From: an uncultured Christensenella sp.
GTDB taxonomy: Bacteria > Bacillota > Clostridia > Christensenellales > UBA1750
Direction: 5' to 3'
NCBI GenBank assembly: GCA_948468595.1
Contig: CAOKIU010000023.1
Coordinates: forward strand, 1 to 32,559
Length of the DNA stretch: 32,559 nt
The notes beneath the pieces were generated by a model that had not been told where the DNA came from, did not search any database, and was given only the letters and a program-made list of their open reading frames with translations. Positions 31,995-32,559 of this stretch are shown piece by piece. Position 1 is the stretch's first letter. Each line of letters starts with the position of its first letter. A program made the position numbers and the translations under genes.

Positions 31995-32559
31995 AAAGGG
32001 CGGGCTGTGGCGCTGCGCGAGCTTTGGATGCCAGCGGCACGCAAGCCGATTCAAAGAGGTGTCGCCTCCTCACACTGCCCTGGGCTGTGTGAAGAGCTCC
32101 TTCATCTTGTATCGTACCGACGCGGTGTGCCGTGCGGCCCTCTCTGTCGCTCGGATGGACCCTTTTCCCCAAAAATAGGTGACCGGGCGAACTGTGGCGC
32201 AGACATTGGATGCCAGCGGCACGCAAGCCGATTCAAAGAGGTGTCGCCTCCCCACACTGCCCTGGGATGCGTGAAGAGCTCCTTCATCTTGTATCGTACT
32301 GGCGCGGCGTGCCGTGCGGCTCTCGGTCGCTCGGATGGGTCCCTTTACCAAAAATGGGAGACCGGGCGAACTGTGGCGCGGACTTTGGATGCCAGCGGCA
32401 TGCAAACCGATTCAAAGAGGTGTTGCCTCCCCTCACTGCCCTGGGCTGCGTGAAGAGCTCCTTCATCTTGTATCGTACCGACGCGGCGTGCCGTGCGGCT
32501 CTCGGTCGCTCGGATGGACCCTTTTCCCCAAAAATAGGTGACCGGGCGAACTGTGGCGC
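31995..32559. repeat. Tandem repeat array 8, ~180-bp unit
   Basis: Three units of 179-182 bp are marked by GCCGATTCAAAGAGGTGTCG at 32045 and 32227 and a variant at 32406. Each unit contains the inverted repeat TGAAG-AGCTC-CTTCA and the word TATCGTAC. The array reaches the window edge and its full size is unknown. No gene is recognised. Confidence 0.93.

Noticed and set aside
1..32559. CRISPR arrays
   Set aside because: Repeat units are 79-210 bp with no constant short repeat separated by unique spacers, and there are no cas genes.
1..32559. Insertion sequences or an integrative element
   Set aside because: No transposase, integrase, relaxase or terminal inverted repeats with target duplications were seen; the TopB variant alone is not enough.

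Overview
This is a GC-rich bacterial chromosome segment, probably from an anaerobic Bacillota lineage (Clostridia-like). The evidence is a BofA homologue (inhibitor of pro-sigma-K processing), the DnaD/DnaI pair of replication-loading proteins, DUF1540, a YhaM-type exoribonuclease, strong AGGAGG-type ribosome binding sites and sigma-A promoters. There is no phage, transposase, tRNA, rRNA or CRISPR array in the window.

Layout. On the minus strand at the left are bofA, a DnaI-like ATPase and a DnaD-like protein. A divergent M1-type peptidase follows, then radC, a small unknown gene, an amidohydrolase, an AraC regulator with an effector-binding domain, a COG2509 flavoprotein, a second flavoprotein (HI0933/BaiN type) behind a small P-loop kinase, and apgM. 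At about 15.5 kb the direction flips. The plus strand carries a YhaM/flavin-protein/DUF523 operon, a MATE exporter overlapping a COG3910-type ATPase, a VanY-like carboxypeptidase, an aldo/keto reductase, a GNAT, a ROK-family protein, DUF1540, topB, and a final operon of a membrane protein, a Usp-domain protein and a second GNAT. One AT-rich minus-strand gene (21905-22276) interrupts this. The genes are mostly housekeeping or accessory metabolism rather than one pathway.

The unusual content is between the genes. Eight intergenic gaps, roughly a fifth of the window, are filled with long-period tandem repeats (units about 79 to 210 bp), and each gap has its own repeat family. Several show recent dimer-scale duplications: a 239-bp copy pair with a single mismatch, a roughly 212-bp pair and a 233-bp pair. 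Where both flanking genes are visible, every array lies between genes pointing the same way; none lies in a divergent or convergent gap. Several families carry a conserved hairpin in each unit (for example CCC-GRAA-GGG with a GNRA-type loop in the array at 25.4-26.5 kb), which hints at structured RNA or DNA rather than protein coding.

Two further intergenic regions look like free-standing small RNA genes, each with a sigma-A promoter and a terminal hairpin or U-run: about 18155-18240 upstream of the MATE gene, and about 20801-21026 upstream of the carboxypeptidase gene. I could not assign either to a known RNA family by eye.
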